Assembly (NCBI GenBank): GCA_036498205.1
Contig: DASXIC010000047.1
Coordinates: 1 to 60,367 of the forward strand
Reading direction: 5' to 3'
DNA length: 60,367 nucleotides
From: AV69 sp036498205
GTDB lineage: Bacteria > Verrucomicrobiota > Verrucomicrobiia > Chthoniobacterales > UBA10450
The stretch's first letter is position 1, and every line of letters begins with the position of its first letter. The position numbers and the translations under genes are program-made. The notes under the pieces are model-generated. The model saw only the letters and a program-made list of their open reading frames with translations, had not been told where the DNA came from and did not search any database. Below are positions 59,372 through 60,367 of this stretch, piece after piece.

Positions 59372-60367
59372 CTACGCCAGTTTAACGAAATAATTTCCTG
59401 GCAGTTGTTTCACGAGCCGCTTCAGCTCGAGGCGCAGGAGGGTAGAGGAGACTGTCGCTGTTGGCAAATTGCATCGGGCTGCAATCGCATCAATGCGCGT
59501 TTCATCGGAATCAATAGCAGCATAAACACTACGCTCGGAGTCGGAGAGCTCGGGCAGCGGTCGCGCTGAAGCGGTCGGAGCAACTTTCGTTTCAGGCAAC
59601 AAAATCTGCAAATCGTCGAGAATGTCCGACGCATCCATGACCAATTTCGCCCCCTGCTGGATGAGGCGATTGGAGCCCATCGCGCTCGGGGCGGTGATAT
59701 GCCCCGGGACCGCATAAACCGAGCGGCCCTGCTCGATCGCCTGGGATGCCGTGATTAACGCCCCGCTGTTTAACCCAGCTTCCACGACCAGAATTCCCTG
59801 GCTCCAGCCGCTTATGATCCTGTTGCGCATCGGGAATGTTTGACGATCCGGCTCGATTTCCATTGAGAACTCAGACACGATGGCGCCGTTTTCGTTGCGG
59901 ATCTTTTCGGCCAACCCGGCGTTTTCAGGCGGATAAAGCTTTGCTAAACCGGAGCCGATCACAGCAATCGTCCGCCCTTTCGCCGCCAGCGCCCCCTGAT
60001 GGGCCGCGGTATCGATTCCGCGCGCCAAACCGCTTACAACCGTAAGACCAGCGTAGGAAAGTTGGTAAGCCAGCTTCTTTGCCGCTTCACTGCCATAATG
60101 GGTAGTCCGGCGCGAACCAATAATGCCAATAGCGTGATGATCGCGCTCAGTCAGCTCTCCCCAGACGTAAAGCACAATCGGTGGAGCGTGAATTTCACGT
60201 AGAGACCGTGGGTATAGCGCAGAGTCCGCCGTGATGACTTCGACTTCGAAGTCTCGAATGCGCTGCAGTTCCGCACTCAAATCGACAATCGATTCCCAAT
60301 TGCTGATTTGGCGCGCCACTTCCGGCCCAATGCCATCGATGGCAGCCAGCTGCTCGCGTCGCGCGGC
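59372..60367 (-). CDS. dprA: DNA-processing protein DprA (5' end cut by window edge)
   Basis: At least 331 residues; the frame continues past 60367. The last visible 5' codons encode EQLAAIDGIGPEVARQI, the helix-hairpin-helix of the N-terminal domain, so the GTG at 60319 is not the real start. The Rossmann-like DprA core has IGSRRTTHYGSEAAKKLAYQ, SGLARGIDTAAHQGAL, PMRNRIISGWSQGILVVEA and GALITASQAIEQGRSVYAVP. The C-terminal winged helix (SERSVYAAIDSDETRIDAIA) is present. DprA loads RecA on incoming DNA in natural transformation. It is 41 bp upstream of topB. Confidence 0.95.
   Translation of the reverse strand, partial: AARREQLAAIDGIGPEVARQISNWESIVDLSAELQRIRDFEVEVITADSALYPRSLREIHAPPIVLYVWGELTERDHHAIGIIGSRRTTHYGSEAAKKLAYQLSYAGLTVVSGLARGIDTAAHQGALAAKGRTIAVIGSGLAKLYPPENAGLAEKIRNENGAIVSEFSMEIEPDRQTFPMRNRIISGWSQGILVVEAGLNSGALITASQAIEQGRSVYAVPGHITAPSAMGSNRLIQQGAKLVMDASDILDDLQILLPETKVAPTASARPLPELSDSERSVYAAIDSDETRIDAIAARCNLPTATVSSTLLRLELKRLVKQLPGNYFVKLA

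Noticed and set aside
1..60367. tRNA, rRNA or CRISPR arrays
   Set aside because: No tRNA-like T-loop with a matching acceptor stem, no rRNA sequence and no regularly spaced repeats were found by reading both strands.

Overview
The window looks like chromosomal DNA of a free-living, probably soil-dwelling Gram-negative bacterium. My best guess is Verrucomicrobiota (Spartobacteria/Chthoniobacterales-like). That is an inference from gene content: PadR plus large MacB-like permease pairs, TolB/TPR sensor proteins, GFA, BNR and MoaD genes, and an outer-membrane export system. No rRNA, tRNA, CRISPR array, phage or IS element was found. Both ends cut genes: an SDR at the left and dprA at the right.

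Layout. 1-10.3 kb: an SDR and a Wzx-like flippase, a fused nucleotidyltransferase-like/CDP-alcohol phosphotransferase protein, a five-gene ABC exporter operon with two tandem TolC genes, and a myo-inositol-phosphate synthase. 10.6-31.6 kb: aquaporin, a 2-aminomuconic-semialdehyde dehydrogenase, two TolB/TPR sensor proteins (one with a class III cyclase domain), a GFA/BNR/MoaD-like/methyltransferase/RidA operon, kynureninase, a receiver protein, phospholipase D, CPBP protease, DoxX, MOSC, kynurenine 3-monooxygenase, metallo-hydrolase, HAD hydrolase, Mop and ModA. 31.7-44.6 kb: an envelope and redox island (two cupredoxins, Tat-exported phosphoesterase and ferritin-like protein, DUF2231, several small secreted or unknown proteins, ECF sigma/anti-sigma, TatA and NDH-2). 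45-50 kb: an avidin-like secreted protein, a dihaem cytochrome c, PadR and a MacB-like permease. 50-55 kb: a Rieske oxygenase and more kynurenine-pathway genes. 55-60 kb: housekeeping genes (L,D-transpeptidase, HIT, NrdR, topoisomerase III, DprA).

Three systems stand out. (1) Seven places in the 33-43 kb island carry the same promoter-like signature, GGAATA(A/T)(A/T)N, 13 nt, GT(A/C)(A/T/G), each directly upstream of a gene and including the ECF sigma gene itself. This defines a candidate local ECF regulon that contains Tat substrates and its own TatA. (2) A perfect 15-bp palindrome and related sites lie over the promoters of both the padR-permease operon and the avidin-like/cytochrome c operon, implying that PadR controls both. 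(3) Eight enzymes that take tryptophan to 2-aminomuconate and on to 4-oxalocrotonate are all present but scattered over 43 kb in several transcription units. The 3-hydroxyanthranilate dioxygenase among them has no canonical start codon.
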